DNA of 64,000 nt from DZBG01 sp049241565 (GTDB taxonomy: Bacteria; Bdellovibrionota; Bacteriovoracia; Bacteriovoracales; Bacteriovoracaceae), in contig JBMLQL010000030.1 of assembly GCA_049241565.1 (NCBI GenBank), positions 62,001 to 126,000 on the forward strand, written 5' to 3'. The notes beneath the pieces were generated by a model. That model was given only the letters and a program-made list of their open reading frames with translations, did no database searches and had not been told where the DNA came from. This document shows positions 7,365 through 17,373 of this stretch, in pieces. Each line of letters opens with the position of its first letter. Within the stretch, counting starts at the first letter, position 1. The position numbers and the translations under genes are program-made.

Positions 7365-8815
7365 TGACATATTACAGACTTCTTTTTTATCTTCTTCTTA
7401 ATTTACTGACTATATCAGTGGGATTTAGCGAAGAAAAGCTGACGAACAAAATTTACTTACGCGAACTTTCGATGATTTCAAAATTTAATCCAATTAAAGC
7501 AATCGTTGAAAAAAATATTTATGATGTCATTTTTGAAACTAAAAAATATGATCTTTATCTTCTAGATACAAATAATAAGAGTTCAGTCTTTATCTCAAAT
7601 TACGAACGCCTCACAGTTGAGCTTTTTGATCAGGAAGTAAAAGTAACCTTGAGTGATAAAATTGTCGTTGTCAGAAGATATGAGGGAATTGAAACTCCTA
7701 TCCTTGATTTAAGGTTGGCGCTTTATGAGCTCTTTTTTGGTAAGAACCACTTAAAGCTCAACAAATCTAAGTTGATGACAGATTCCTTAAGTCGAATGAA
7801 GAAAATTAAAAAGATCGCTGAGAAGCAAGGTCTTATTCAAGAGCAAGAAAAAAAAGACAATGAACCTAAAGCGGTTGAGTCATTGCAAATTAAGAACCCA
7901 TCATTGAACGCTAAATCAAAAGACAGTGTAAAAAAACAAAAAGACACAGCTTCAGAAAAAAACAAAGCCACGACTTCCTCTGCTGCATTACAGACAAAAG
8001 GTAACCAAGAGGATTCAAACACCACTAAAAAAAATGACTCATCTCATGTCACATCAAATCAAGCAGAAAAAAAGACTGAGGAAAATAAAAGTCAACTCAA
8101 CGAGGTTAAGCCTTCTCAAGTCAAACCGATCGCAAAACTTAACCCTACAAAGAAGAAAACAACACCTCCTATTGAAAGAAAGTTCATCCTCAGCACGACA
8201 GCAGGGTTTGTAAACTACACCGCCAACTATGCTGAACTTGCCACGACTGTGACTAACCTCAATTTTTATGCTATGGCCATCATCGCTCAAAGCAGACTTG
8301 CTGAGGATAATAAGGGAGATTTTTTTGATCAGTTGGACTACGAGATTAGTCTTCAGCTCTTACAACCCAAAACAACGGATAAGTTTGAAGCTCCAAGGGG
8401 GAAAAGATTTTTTGCTTCAGCCATGACCCCTCACTATGACAAGGGATTCGCCGCTGGTTTTTTCTCTTCTTATGAGAACTATCAACTTGTTACTCTTCGC
8501 GAGATCAATCAGGGCTTAGAGTTAGTGGACATTAACTTTCTTTTTTTAGGGCCTGAGATTCATTTTGACTTTGAACTTAAAAACTACAGTTTCAACTTAC
8601 TTGGTCGTTATAAGTATGGTCTGATGGCAAGCTCAGATTTTGAAGCCGATTACCAGGGCAGTGCCATGGTATTTGAGTCAAATATTTCTACCCGCAAGCA
8701 CTGGGGACTTAATATTAAATACGAAAAAGCGGCAATGACTTCCTCACGAAAACAAGGAACTGGTAAGGCCAGTGCTGATCTTCTGCAGCTGGCCATTTCT
8801 TATAAATTCAATTAA
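7364..8815 (+). CDS. Predicted outer-membrane beta-barrel protein with long charged linker
   Basis: The chosen ATG at 7364 gives 483 residues; an in-frame ATG at 7346 would add six. I prefer 7364 because it starts the signal peptide cleanly (MTYYRLLFYLLLNLL) and because a TATAAT lies over the upstream start. After the signal come about 115 residues of mixed alpha/beta, then about 120 residues of K/S/T/E/N-rich low complexity, then a C-terminal region (about 280-483) of beta strands ending in LAISYKFN, typical of a barrel. No named family is recognised. The linker could span the periplasm or bind the wall. It diverges from the small barrel gene. Confidence 0.55.
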   Translation: MTYYRLLFYLLLNLLTISVGFSEEKLTNKIYLRELSMISKFNPIKAIVEKNIYDVIFETKKYDLYLLDTNNKSSVFISNYERLTVELFDQEVKVTLSDKIVVVRRYEGIETPILDLRLALYELFFGKNHLKLNKSKLMTDSLSRMKKIKKIAEKQGLIQEQEKKDNEPKAVESLQIKNPSLNAKSKDSVKKQKDTASEKNKATTSSAALQTKGNQEDSNTTKKNDSSHVTSNQAEKKTEENKSQLNEVKPSQVKPIAKLNPTKKKTTPPIERKFILSTTAGFVNYTANYAELATTVTNLNFYAMAIIAQSRLAEDNKGDFFDQLDYEISLQLLQPKTTDKFEAPRGKRFFASAMTPHYDKGFAAGFFSSYENYQLVTLREINQGLELVDINFLFLGPEIHFDFELKNYSFNLLGRYKYGLMASSDFEADYQGSAMVFESNISTRKHWGLNIKYEKAAMTSSRKQGTGKASADLLQLAISYKFN

Positions 8816-8892
8816 CTGCCAAAAATTCAAGGCATTAGAAAAGCCTCACATTTATTCGGGCCAAAGAGCTCCCTTTCTAGCTGCCTGATATA

Positions 8893-8939
8893 AGGTGTTT
8901 TTCTAAATTAAAGCACCTCACCGAAATACCCGATATAAT
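8893..8939 (+). promoter_or_regulatory. Hairpin and TATAAT upstream of the lipoprotein gene pair
   Basis: The 170-base gap before the next gene holds a 9-bp inverted repeat with one wobble (AGGTGTTTT / AAAGCACCT, 8893-8918) and a perfect TATAAT at 8934-8939. The TATAAT is placed to give a leader of about 40 bases. I see no good -35. The repeat could be an operator. Nothing else is evident in the gap. Confidence 0.35.
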
Positions 8940-8985
8940 AGTGAGAAATCATTAAGTGTGACTTTTAGACACAGGGATATCGTTT

Positions 8986-11900
8986 ATGAAAATTTTTATT
9001 CTTCTTACGCTTCTGGCCCTCACTGGTTGCGTAGGGACAGTGAAAGACTTGGCCGTTGAAGACTCTCAAATTTTTTCAAAATTTGATGGAACATTTAACG
9101 GAGTTGTTTACGGTAAAGCCGTCTCACACAGCAAGGTTCAACTCTTCTTCAACCCGGCCACGGGTGGAAGTGGTGAATTCAGTTATGTTGTCTACTTAGA
9201 TGGAAATTTTAATAACTCCATCGCCGCCCTTGCGGCCAGTGACGTTCAGATTAATTCTGAAGGTTACGCGACCATGCTTGTTCCTGGACTTCCGTCATCG
9301 GGTAAAACTTATTCTTTCACCGTTCGAGCTGTGGATCTGGCCACGGGAGAGCAAGATACCAATACTAAAACAGTTACCGTCACAACCTTTGATGATGTTC
9401 ACCCGGATTTTAATGGAATTCTAAAAGTAGAAAATATCTCTGGGATCGCAGGGCAAACTCAATTAAAAGTCTCTTGGAATAAGGCCAAAGCAGGAGCAGT
9501 GGCCGGAGGCGGTTTTGGTGGAAATCCTTATGATATTTCCAGCTATGTTATTTATTTCGCCACTAGTGAGCAAAATGTTTTTAATGAAAACATATCAACG
9601 ATTAATGATCCCAACCAAACTCAATTCACCATCACAGGACTCAACCCTAATACCACTTATTATTTTGCGGTAAGGGCCCGTGATATTCAAACTCCGGCCA
9701 AGATTGAACAAAATGAAATCATTAAATCGGCCAAAACTCGCTCAAATCAACCAATTATTTTTGCAGGATTAACCAGTGCCACAATCCCTACCAATATTTT
9801 TGGTTATAACCAATTTATTGCCAACTGGTCTCATGGAACAGGATCGTTTGATCGTTATAAAATCTTTTTTACGACTGATCCTAATCTAGTGATTGATCCG
9901 CAAACTCACCCTTCGGGTCAAACAGTGACAATCACCGACCTTACAGCTGCTCCAACCGCTGAAGTTTTTGTCCCTTCACCAAATACAAAATATCGTGTGG
10001 CCATGGCCGCTTGTAGTGATAATGCCTGTACTGAGCACGCAGGTTCTGACGTTGTTCTTGAAGTCACAACCTCTCCTCCTGTGGCTGCTTTTAACGGTAT
10101 CACTGGCATCTCTCCTGGAGAAGGATCAAGTTTAGTAGATACGATGCAACTTTCTTGGAATCCGCCCGATCTTACAACTGGGGCCTATGATGGAATTCGT
10201 CTCTATTTAGTAGACGGAGGAGTTAATACTCTTCTTCCGGTTCCGGCCGGGGCCTTTGTCTCTACTGGTCCATCAGGAACGGGGGCCACCATTAGAGGTT
10301 TAGTGGAGGGAAGTACTTATTGTTTTCTTGCTAAAGCTTATGTGAACGATCCTAATTATCCTGCGACTCCTTCTTATGCAGGAGGGAGAGAAGACAGTAA
10401 TACCAACGTTCGATGTCTTACTCTTCAGTACCAGCAACCAGTCTTTCTTGGAGTTAATTCAACCTGCACTAACATTGGAACAAATACGTTTAGAGTAAGT
10501 TGGAATGCTGCTTCAGGAGTTTTTGATAGTTACTCGCTCTATTACAGAATTGGAAACTCCTCTCAATTTCTTTGGAGTGAGGCTTTAGCAGGACACCCAG
10601 ACTATACCATGGTGACTGTGAATGCGACTCAAACAAGTTATTTTATTCCAAATTTAAACCCTGGACAAACTTACTCTGTGGGAGTGAAAACGATCTTTAA
10701 CCATCCTAATGGGGTAGATATTTATCGCAGTAATAGTAACGCCACGGCTTCATGTACAACAAATGAAAACAGACTCAAATCCAATGGATGGTTTAATATC
10801 ATGGCCCTTGGACCTAAGGTTGATGGGATCAGTGGTAATAAAGTTTTTGAATCAGTGGCGGATGTCGGAGGAAAAATTAATGGGGGAGGATTTGATCTCA
10901 CAACAAATTTTCCTACTATTGTTGAGACCACTGAGATCAGACCTGCTGTGGCCCCGGCCCAAGGAACAAATGCCTCTAATCGAGGAGTTGTTCATTTAAC
11001 ATGGAATGATTTCGTGTACGAAAGTGGAGATCGTTTTTGTGGAGCTGAGTGTACATCTCTAGGGGCCAATGACGGTTACTTCGTTTATCGAATGGCCTAT
11101 AATCAGGCCACACATGGCTCATCATCTCCGCAACGAAATGATGCCAACTGGGTTCTTTTGAACAGCGGTAATCCGGTAAAATCAAAAATCATTGCAGGAA
11201 CAAGTATTCAGTATCAAGCTTCATTTACTGATTATGCATTTGATATAAAACCCGCCAATGAAGCCAGAGTTTTCTGGTATAAGGTGGAGCCGGTCATTGC
11301 TGGAACTATCGCCCCTATGCTCTCCCAGTCTAATCCAGCAGCAATCTACGAGGACTATGTTATCAAGGTTATTTTACCTCCAGATAATATGGGATTTGTT
11401 CACCGCTGGATCGCCAATCTTCAAACTTGTGACAAACTTCAGCGGCCAGTTGATCGCAAGAATCAATACCGCTGTCTTTATAATGGTCTTGGTGCCTCCA
11501 CATATAATGTCAGCGGAACACCGACCCATTTCTTTGACTTTGCTGGCCACAATTTAGTGGACCGCTATGAGATGAGTTGTAATTTTACAAGGGCCACTGA
11601 CCCAGTCAAAAAATGTCCGTCGGGTTCATTTTTCTTAGGAGAGGAATGTATCTCTGTAGGGACCATGGGAGTGTCTCCCAATCCAATTTCCGGCCATATT
11701 GCCTGGCCTTCTACATTTAACCTCATGCCTAAACCATCAGCTGCAGGTGTGGGAGCCATCATGTACAACACCAGAGGACTTACCGTGGGGGCTTTTGGAA
11801 GCTCAAATAATCGAATCCATGATAGATTTTTTCCAAATAGTGTCATTCTCTCCCAAGACTCAACTGGAGTTTTTGAACCTACCACTTGTAATTATTTTAA

Positions 11901-13101
11901 TGGATCAAACTGGGTTCCTCTTCATGATATAGCTATTAAATCTACGGAAGATAGCTCACTCACTTCAATGGCCCAAACATTTTCTTCAAATAAAGCGGGG
12001 ATGCCTCCACTTTCAACGATGACTCAGGCCCAGCATCTCTCTCTTTGCAAAGGGTATGATGTGAGCCTGAATTTGAACTCCACCACTCTAACCGGAAACA
12101 AACGTCTTCCTAGACGAGCCGAGCAAGTGATCTTTAGTGACTGGAGCCCTAATGTAACAAATGAGATTGCCTCAAACCTAGAAGCAGGAAACTCAGATTT
12201 AGCCTGTCTTAACCAGCACAACGGCCTTGATGTAAATGAATTAAGTACTAACCCTCGAGGTCGCTCAACCGAATATGCTGGAGAGAGTGCCTTGGTTTTA
12301 TTTGCAAATAATAGATACCCCGGTATGGCAGCGAACTCCCATCTCATTTACAAAACAGGTTCTGAGGGGCAAAACTCTTCAACTCTTTGCCAAAGTCGCT
12401 ATGGACTCAAAGATACCATCGGAAATATGGCCGAATGGGCGATAGATCGAGCAATATGCACTGCTAATGATAAGTGTGATTTTGGGCAAGTGAGTTTAGA
12501 TATTAAAACTTTGAAAAATTATTTTAACCCAACTGATAGCACTTATTTAACATATAATCATCTCGATACAGGAGATGATTTTGGTATTCCTTTAGAATTC
12601 CATAATGCCAACAATGCTGTGACGAATCCATGGTTTGGTGGGATTGGGTTACAAATGTCCACTTTTGATAATGGGTTAACCAAAGGAGTATCAAGATTTA
12701 TGAATCCTATCCTTGGATTACCGCTGGCCTGCTCAGGATCAAAATGTAATGGGGGCTCAGATGATAACCTCCGCGTATCCCCTCGAACTCCAAGTATTGC
12801 TCCTGAAGCGGCTGTCCCTAATTTTAATATTAGAGGTGATAATTTTATTGTCAGCCGAATCCCAGAAAATGAAGAGCAAGGGATTATTTATGGAGCATTT
12901 CCTGTGACTGGTAGATCGAGTATTTTTCCTACTTCTTTATATCTTAATAGACGAGGGGGACAAAGTTCAGGCGTATATGCAGGTCTCTTGGCTCCTTCTC
13001 TGACTCTTAATCCAGGTGTGGGAGCAAGATGCGCCATTAAGGTTAATGAAAATGAAACAGGTGGATTTCAGGCCACATCACCAGCTACTCTTTTTGAATA
13101 G
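8986..13101 (+). CDS. Giant lipoprotein: fibronectin type III repeats plus FGE/sulfatase-modifying-like C-terminus
   Basis: This 1371-residue protein begins with a lipoprotein signal (LTGC, lipidated Cys15). About five fibronectin type III-like domains fill residues 40-610, each ending in patterns such as LNPNTTYYFAVRARD or LNPGQTYSVGVKT. A further beta-rich segment spans about 620-860. The last 500 residues resemble the formylglycine-generating-enzyme/sulfatase-modifying fold. They hold GNMAEW at about 1146 and RCAIKV at about 1348, equivalent to the family's GNVWEW and GFRCA motifs. I cannot see the paired catalytic cysteines of true FGE, so a binding or structural role is more likely than oxidation of cysteine. 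It is followed by a sister gene after 14 bp. The domain boundaries are estimates. Confidence 0.65.
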   Translation: MKIFILLTLLALTGCVGTVKDLAVEDSQIFSKFDGTFNGVVYGKAVSHSKVQLFFNPATGGSGEFSYVVYLDGNFNNSIAALAASDVQINSEGYATMLVPGLPSSGKTYSFTVRAVDLATGEQDTNTKTVTVTTFDDVHPDFNGILKVENISGIAGQTQLKVSWNKAKAGAVAGGGFGGNPYDISSYVIYFATSEQNVFNENISTINDPNQTQFTITGLNPNTTYYFAVRARDIQTPAKIEQNEIIKSAKTRSNQPIIFAGLTSATIPTNIFGYNQFIANWSHGTGSFDRYKIFFTTDPNLVIDPQTHPSGQTVTITDLTAAPTAEVFVPSPNTKYRVAMAACSDNACTEHAGSDVVLEVTTSPPVAAFNGITGISPGEGSSLVDTMQLSWNPPDLTTGAYDGIRLYLVDGGVNTLLPVPAGAFVSTGPSGTGATIRGLVEGSTYCFLAKAYVNDPNYPATPSYAGGREDSNTNVRCLTLQYQQPVFLGVNSTCTNIGTNTFRVSWNAASGVFDSYSLYYRIGNSSQFLWSEALAGHPDYTMVTVNATQTSYFIPNLNPGQTYSVGVKTIFNHPNGVDIYRSNSNATASCTTNENRLKSNGWFNIMALGPKVDGISGNKVFESVADVGGKINGGGFDLTTNFPTIVETTEIRPAVAPAQGTNASNRGVVHLTWNDFVYESGDRFCGAECTSLGANDGYFVYRMAYNQATHGSSSPQRNDANWVLLNSGNPVKSKIIAGTSIQYQASFTDYAFDIKPANEARVFWYKVEPVIAGTIAPMLSQSNPAAIYEDYVIKVILPPDNMGFVHRWIANLQTCDKLQRPVDRKNQYRCLYNGLGASTYNVSGTPTHFFDFAGHNLVDRYEMSCNFTRATDPVKKCPSGSFFLGEECISVGTMGVSPNPISGHIAWPSTFNLMPKPSAAGVGAIMYNTRGLTVGAFGSSNNRIHDRFFPNSVILSQDSTGVFEPTTCNYFNGSNWVPLHDIAIKSTEDSSLTSMAQTFSSNKAGMPPLSTMTQAQHLSLCKGYDVSLNLNSTTLTGNKRLPRRAEQVIFSDWSPNVTNEIASNLEAGNSDLACLNQHNGLDVNELSTNPRGRSTEYAGESALVLFANNRYPGMAANSHLIYKTGSEGQNSSTLCQSRYGLKDTIGNMAEWAIDRAICTANDKCDFGQVSLDIKTLKNYFNPTDSTYLTYNHLDTGDDFGIPLEFHNANNAVTNPWFGGIGLQMSTFDNGLTKGVSRFMNPILGLPLACSGSKCNGGSDDNLRVSPRTPSIAPEAAVPNFNIRGDNFIVSRIPENEEQGIIYGAFPVTGRSSIFPTSLYLNRRGGQSSGVYAGLLAPSLTLNPGVGARCAIKVNENETGGFQATSPATLFE

Positions 13102-13115
13102 AGGTCGATAAAATC

Positions 13116-16100
13116 GTGAGAAGTCTGTTACTGATCTTGGTTTTATTCATCATCGCCAGTTGTCAGCCCAAAGTGGCTGAAGTGAGTTCGCCCTATGGGA
13201 AACTTATCATTTCAAATTCTGTCGATTTTGGCTTTATCAGTACTAACCTCACTCAGATAAAACTCATTGAGATTCAAAATGCAGGAGGAGGGATTATCAG
13301 TGATCTCACTTTTGCTATCGAAGATGAATCTATTTTTAAATTTACAGGTGATGAGTATCCTGGACTTACTGGAAGTTGCTCAAGTGTTTTAGCACCTGGT
13401 GCTAAATGTGTGCTTGAGCTTCAAATGCAAAATTCAACTTCAGGAACATGGAAAGATAATCTTAGTTATTCTTATTATGATACTATCGACAGAGTAAGCG
13501 GCATCACTGAGCTCACAGGACGTACGGGGACTGTGGCCAACCTTAAATCAACCTCTAGCTCTTATATTATTTCTCCGGATGAGCCTAATACTGTTAAAAC
13601 AATCAGTATTACGATCTCTAATATTGGCGAGCTCCCTGCGACCAATACCAATCCTGTTATTGGTAATAATCCTAAATTCAGCTTTCAAAGTAACAACTGT
13701 CCCTCAGTTATACCCGGTGGATCGTCTTGCACCATGGTCGTTCGCTTCTTGTCCTCTGACCTTGGAACTTTTTATGATACATTGATAACAAGTTATAATA
13801 ATGGTGAATCGAATCGAAATTTAAATGTCTCTATCAGTGCCACCGCTGCTAGTATCGAGGCCAATCTCGTTATCGTTCCCTATTTTGATGATGAACTTCC
13901 TCAGTACTTAAACGGTCAAACTCATGCAAAGAAATTTAGATTCAAGAATGCTGGGTATCTACCAGGAGAAATAACAAGTATCAGCTTTGATAATGCTACA
14001 GAAAGTGTTCTCACTCAAAGTTGCACCACAACGACACTTCAGGTGGAGAGTGTCTGTGAGCTCTCTGTCAACTTCACGCCTTCCATCCCCGGACAATTTA
14101 GCCGCAATATTCAAATTCAGTATAATTCAGGAAAATCCCTTCGCTCTCTTACTATTCCTTATTCTATTCTCGTTAACAGGGCCGCTGAATTAAATTTTTA
14201 TTCGGGTGTCACGATTAACAGCTATGACTTCGGCCCAACAGGGATTGGAGAGACTAAAAAATTAAGTATGCTCGTTAAAAATGAAGGTGATGCCATTCTT
14301 ATTGGAGATTCGAATTTTACAGGTCTTAGTGGATCTTTTAGTTTAGGGACATCTACCTGCCAAGATCCTGTTTACATTTTCCCGGCCAGCACATGTATTT
14401 TAGAAGTTCTCTACACTCCATCCTTAGAACAAATTGAGTCGGCTACGATGACTCTTTCTTATTCGAATGGATTCTCCACTGTCGCCAAAAATTTTGTTGT
14501 TTCAGGATCTGGAGTGGCCACCGGTCTTCTCTCAAAAACGACTCCAACAGGTTCTAGTTTTAATTTTGGAGAACATAGATTTGGAATCCCTTCTCAAATT
14601 GAAATTTTCACTTTCCAGAACACTGGTACGGCCCCACTTGATATTGTCTCCATAGGGTTTAACACTACTCATTTTGGATATGAAGGGGGAAGTTTCCCCG
14701 GAACATCGGGCAATTGCCCCACAACTCTTGGAATCGGCGACACTTGCTCGATTGCTTTGCGTGCTACCGCCGCTATGTCTGGGGGTATATCAATGCCTCT
14801 CTCCATTGTGTATCACAACTCACAAAGACAAATTGAGACAACCTATCTTACACTTAACGCTACTATTGTTGAGCCAGCTCTTTTAAAAGTGGTTAACCCC
14901 ATTCATGAAGAGGAAATACCCATTAATGAGTTGGCCACTATTCCTTATGAGGAAACACTTGGGTTCTACTCGCGTTCAAGAACAAATTCACTAAGCTTCA
15001 TTCTGAGAAATATCGGTGATAAACCAGCAACTATTTCCAGTTTAACCCTAAATTATATTTCTGGGGGAGCGAACCCTTTTTCAAGTATTAATACCAGTGC
15101 TTGTCTGCCAACAATTGCGGCTAATGATGAGTGTGTCATCACTCTTAATTTTAACTCGGCTACAGTTGGTGAATTTAAATTAAGCCTCAACTCAAATTAC
15201 AATAATGGATATGAAACTACCGCCTTACCAGAGCATCGTTTAGGTTTTACTGCTGACAATCTGGCCATCATTGAAACAAACCTTAGCACAATCTCTCTAT
15301 CCACTGTTACTGGGACACCGGTTTTACAAAACTATACTATCTCCAACACAGGAACAGGCCCTGCACCATCAATTACATTTGATAGAGGTGCTTTTCCAGG
15401 GTCTCAATTCTCTTTTTCCCATAATTGTCCACTTCCACTCCCTGCAGGAAGTAATTGCACAGGAACAGTTAATTTTAATCCAAACATTAACTCAAGTTGG
15501 GGCGGAGATCTTTTAGTTGTTTATGATAATGGAGGTGCAATCCATAATCCTCCATTGCCTGCTGATTTAAATTTTCATCTTAAAGAAGTTCCTATCGAGC
15601 TTACGGCCCAGAGTTTTACTCCGGCGAATATTACAGTCAACGGAGGATCTACAAGTCATGATTTTGGAAATCGTGAAATTAACTCATCAACCTCAAGATC
15701 CTTTACATTAAGAAACACTGGCGGATTAGCAGCTACCATCACGTCTTGCACAGGAGCCAGTGCTCCCATCATCGTGACTTGTCCAACGACTATTGCAGGA
15801 AATTCTTCTACAACTCTCACGTTTAATTTTAATCCACTCAATGCCAATATTGGTCAGAGCTATGATCAAAACTATATTGTCAGTTACAATACAGGAGTTG
15901 AAGTCAAACAAGTTATTTTTAATATTAAAGGAAATGCTATCGCTCCTAAATCAACTCATCGTGGGTGGAGAGATGTTTTTGCGAACGGATCTAAAACTCA
16001 AGGTGGATCAGCCAGTGTGAGCTTTAAATGGCTTGCCATGACAATTCCTAACTCAATTGCCGTGAGCAAATACAGAATTTATCGAAAAGTAGGCTCTAAT

Positions 16101-17165
16101 TCGTTTAACTTATCAACTGATGTACATCTAGCGGAAGTGACGAATCTTGCGAACTTATCTTACACAGACAATACTGTTAGCGATGGGACCATTTATTATT
16201 ACTATGTTGTCCCGATGATTTTTACGTCTCACCTATCTGAACCCGTTGTCACTGCCTATTCAACTCTCCGTGTAGTCACTCCTCCTAAAGATATGAGCTT
16301 AGTCCACAGAATTACCGCCAATCAAGTTATGTGTGAAAACATCCTCGGACTCACAGTCTCTGCTCTCAATTGGAATAGATGCAGCTATGATGGCCCAGGA
16401 TCTGATGGTGGATTTTTCGATATCGTTCATGACTTAGTCGTAGATGTTTTTGAAACTAATATTCTCAATACAAATCTTCCTAACCAACTTCCTCGTGTGA
16501 ACATGGGCCAGCAAGCAGCTTGGGATATGTGTCGCTCAAAAACACTTATTTTTGGAGGATCATCTTCGACACTCCAAAAAAGACTTCTCACAAGAAAAGA
16601 ATTTCTCATCGCCTCTCGCTGGAACCCTAGTTTTAATAATTCGACAATCGAGTCTTATGAAAACGGAATCACATCGTCGAGCAACTGTAACAACAATGGA
16701 ACTCTTGAGTTTTCAGGAAACAACTCGGCTTGCGTGAGCCATTTCGGACTCATGGATATGTTTGGAAATGCCTGGGAGTGGGTAGCAGACCGTATGGTGA
16801 ACGGTATGACAGCCTCTGCCATAGGACGCCTTGTTGATATCGACGACTATGAGAATATCAATTTTTCAACTATTGAAACCCAGCAAGCAGTGAGTGGCTT
16901 TAAATGTCTTGCTCCGGCCCTCGGAATGCCGGTTCCTAAAAATATTTTTAATGCTTGTGATACTGGACTTATCGATATCTCAGCGACTCCTGTAGACAAT
17001 TACCGAAACGATTATTTCTTCTCTCCGGCGGGAGGGGCCCAGGCGCTCGTTGTGGGAGGGTCTCATTCACCTGATAACCTCGCTAATGCGGGATTTTATA
17101 CCTCGGCTTGGGTTTCTCCTTCTTTCACTGCTGGAGCAAGATGTGCCTTTGAGATCAGTTACTAA
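13116..17165 (+). CDS. Giant lipoprotein: HYDIN/choice-of-anchor-D-like repeats plus FGE-like C-terminus
   Basis: A GTG start follows GAGG by 11 bases and gives 1349 residues. A lipoprotein signal ends at IIASC (Cys16). Residues 30-960 hold about eight ASPM/SPD-2/HYDIN-type immunoglobulin-like repeats. They recur as an FGxxxxG-type opening, LTxxNxG, a cysteine-containing loop with an AGSxC-like motif, and a closing strand. A fibronectin type III-like domain lies near 965-1065, then an FGE-like domain with GNAWEW at about 1217 and GARCAFE near the end. It starts 14 bp after the preceding lipoprotein and shares its C-terminal architecture with a different repeat type in the stalk. It is likely a surface or periplasmic adhesin-like protein; its ligand is unknown. 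Confidence 0.65.
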   Translation: MRSLLLILVLFIIASCQPKVAEVSSPYGKLIISNSVDFGFISTNLTQIKLIEIQNAGGGIISDLTFAIEDESIFKFTGDEYPGLTGSCSSVLAPGAKCVLELQMQNSTSGTWKDNLSYSYYDTIDRVSGITELTGRTGTVANLKSTSSSYIISPDEPNTVKTISITISNIGELPATNTNPVIGNNPKFSFQSNNCPSVIPGGSSCTMVVRFLSSDLGTFYDTLITSYNNGESNRNLNVSISATAASIEANLVIVPYFDDELPQYLNGQTHAKKFRFKNAGYLPGEITSISFDNATESVLTQSCTTTTLQVESVCELSVNFTPSIPGQFSRNIQIQYNSGKSLRSLTIPYSILVNRAAELNFYSGVTINSYDFGPTGIGETKKLSMLVKNEGDAILIGDSNFTGLSGSFSLGTSTCQDPVYIFPASTCILEVLYTPSLEQIESATMTLSYSNGFSTVAKNFVVSGSGVATGLLSKTTPTGSSFNFGEHRFGIPSQIEIFTFQNTGTAPLDIVSIGFNTTHFGYEGGSFPGTSGNCPTTLGIGDTCSIALRATAAMSGGISMPLSIVYHNSQRQIETTYLTLNATIVEPALLKVVNPIHEEEIPINELATIPYEETLGFYSRSRTNSLSFILRNIGDKPATISSLTLNYISGGANPFSSINTSACLPTIAANDECVITLNFNSATVGEFKLSLNSNYNNGYETTALPEHRLGFTADNLAIIETNLSTISLSTVTGTPVLQNYTISNTGTGPAPSITFDRGAFPGSQFSFSHNCPLPLPAGSNCTGTVNFNPNINSSWGGDLLVVYDNGGAIHNPPLPADLNFHLKEVPIELTAQSFTPANITVNGGSTSHDFGNREINSSTSRSFTLRNTGGLAATITSCTGASAPIIVTCPTTIAGNSSTTLTFNFNPLNANIGQSYDQNYIVSYNTGVEVKQVIFNIKGNAIAPKSTHRGWRDVFANGSKTQGGSASVSFKWLAMTIPNSIAVSKYRIYRKVGSNSFNLSTDVHLAEVTNLANLSYTDNTVSDGTIYYYYVVPMIFTSHLSEPVVTAYSTLRVVTPPKDMSLVHRITANQVMCENILGLTVSALNWNRCSYDGPGSDGGFFDIVHDLVVDVFETNILNTNLPNQLPRVNMGQQAAWDMCRSKTLIFGGSSSTLQKRLLTRKEFLIASRWNPSFNNSTIESYENGITSSSNCNNNGTLEFSGNNSACVSHFGLMDMFGNAWEWVADRMVNGMTASAIGRLVDIDDYENINFSTIETQQAVSGFKCLAPALGMPVPKNIFNACDTGLIDISATPVDNYRNDYFFSPAGGAQALVVGGSHSPDNLANAGFYTSAWVSPSFTAGARCAFEISY

Positions 17166-17373
17166 TTTGCCAATTTTTGTCGGCAATATAATTCTCAAAA
17201 AAATTTCTAACCATCTAAAATAACAAAGGATCAAACTTAAAATCTGGAGACAAAGAGTCAGACTATAAAATAATTAGAAAGAAAGAACTTTAGTCTCTCT
17301 TAAGACCAAAATATGGGGATTTAAGTGATAATTATTGAAGTTTCAATCGCGCTGTAAAAAAGGAGTACGTTTC
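17166..17373 (+). other. 208-bp intergenic region before the DUF4832-type gene
   Basis: It begins with a short TTGCC/GGCAA inverted repeat (about 17167-17186) that overlaps a TATAAT at 17187-17192. A second TATAAA lies at 17264-17269. Neither has a good -35. AGGAG at 17361-17365 is the ribosome-binding site of the next gene. Nothing else is evident. Confidence 0.4.
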
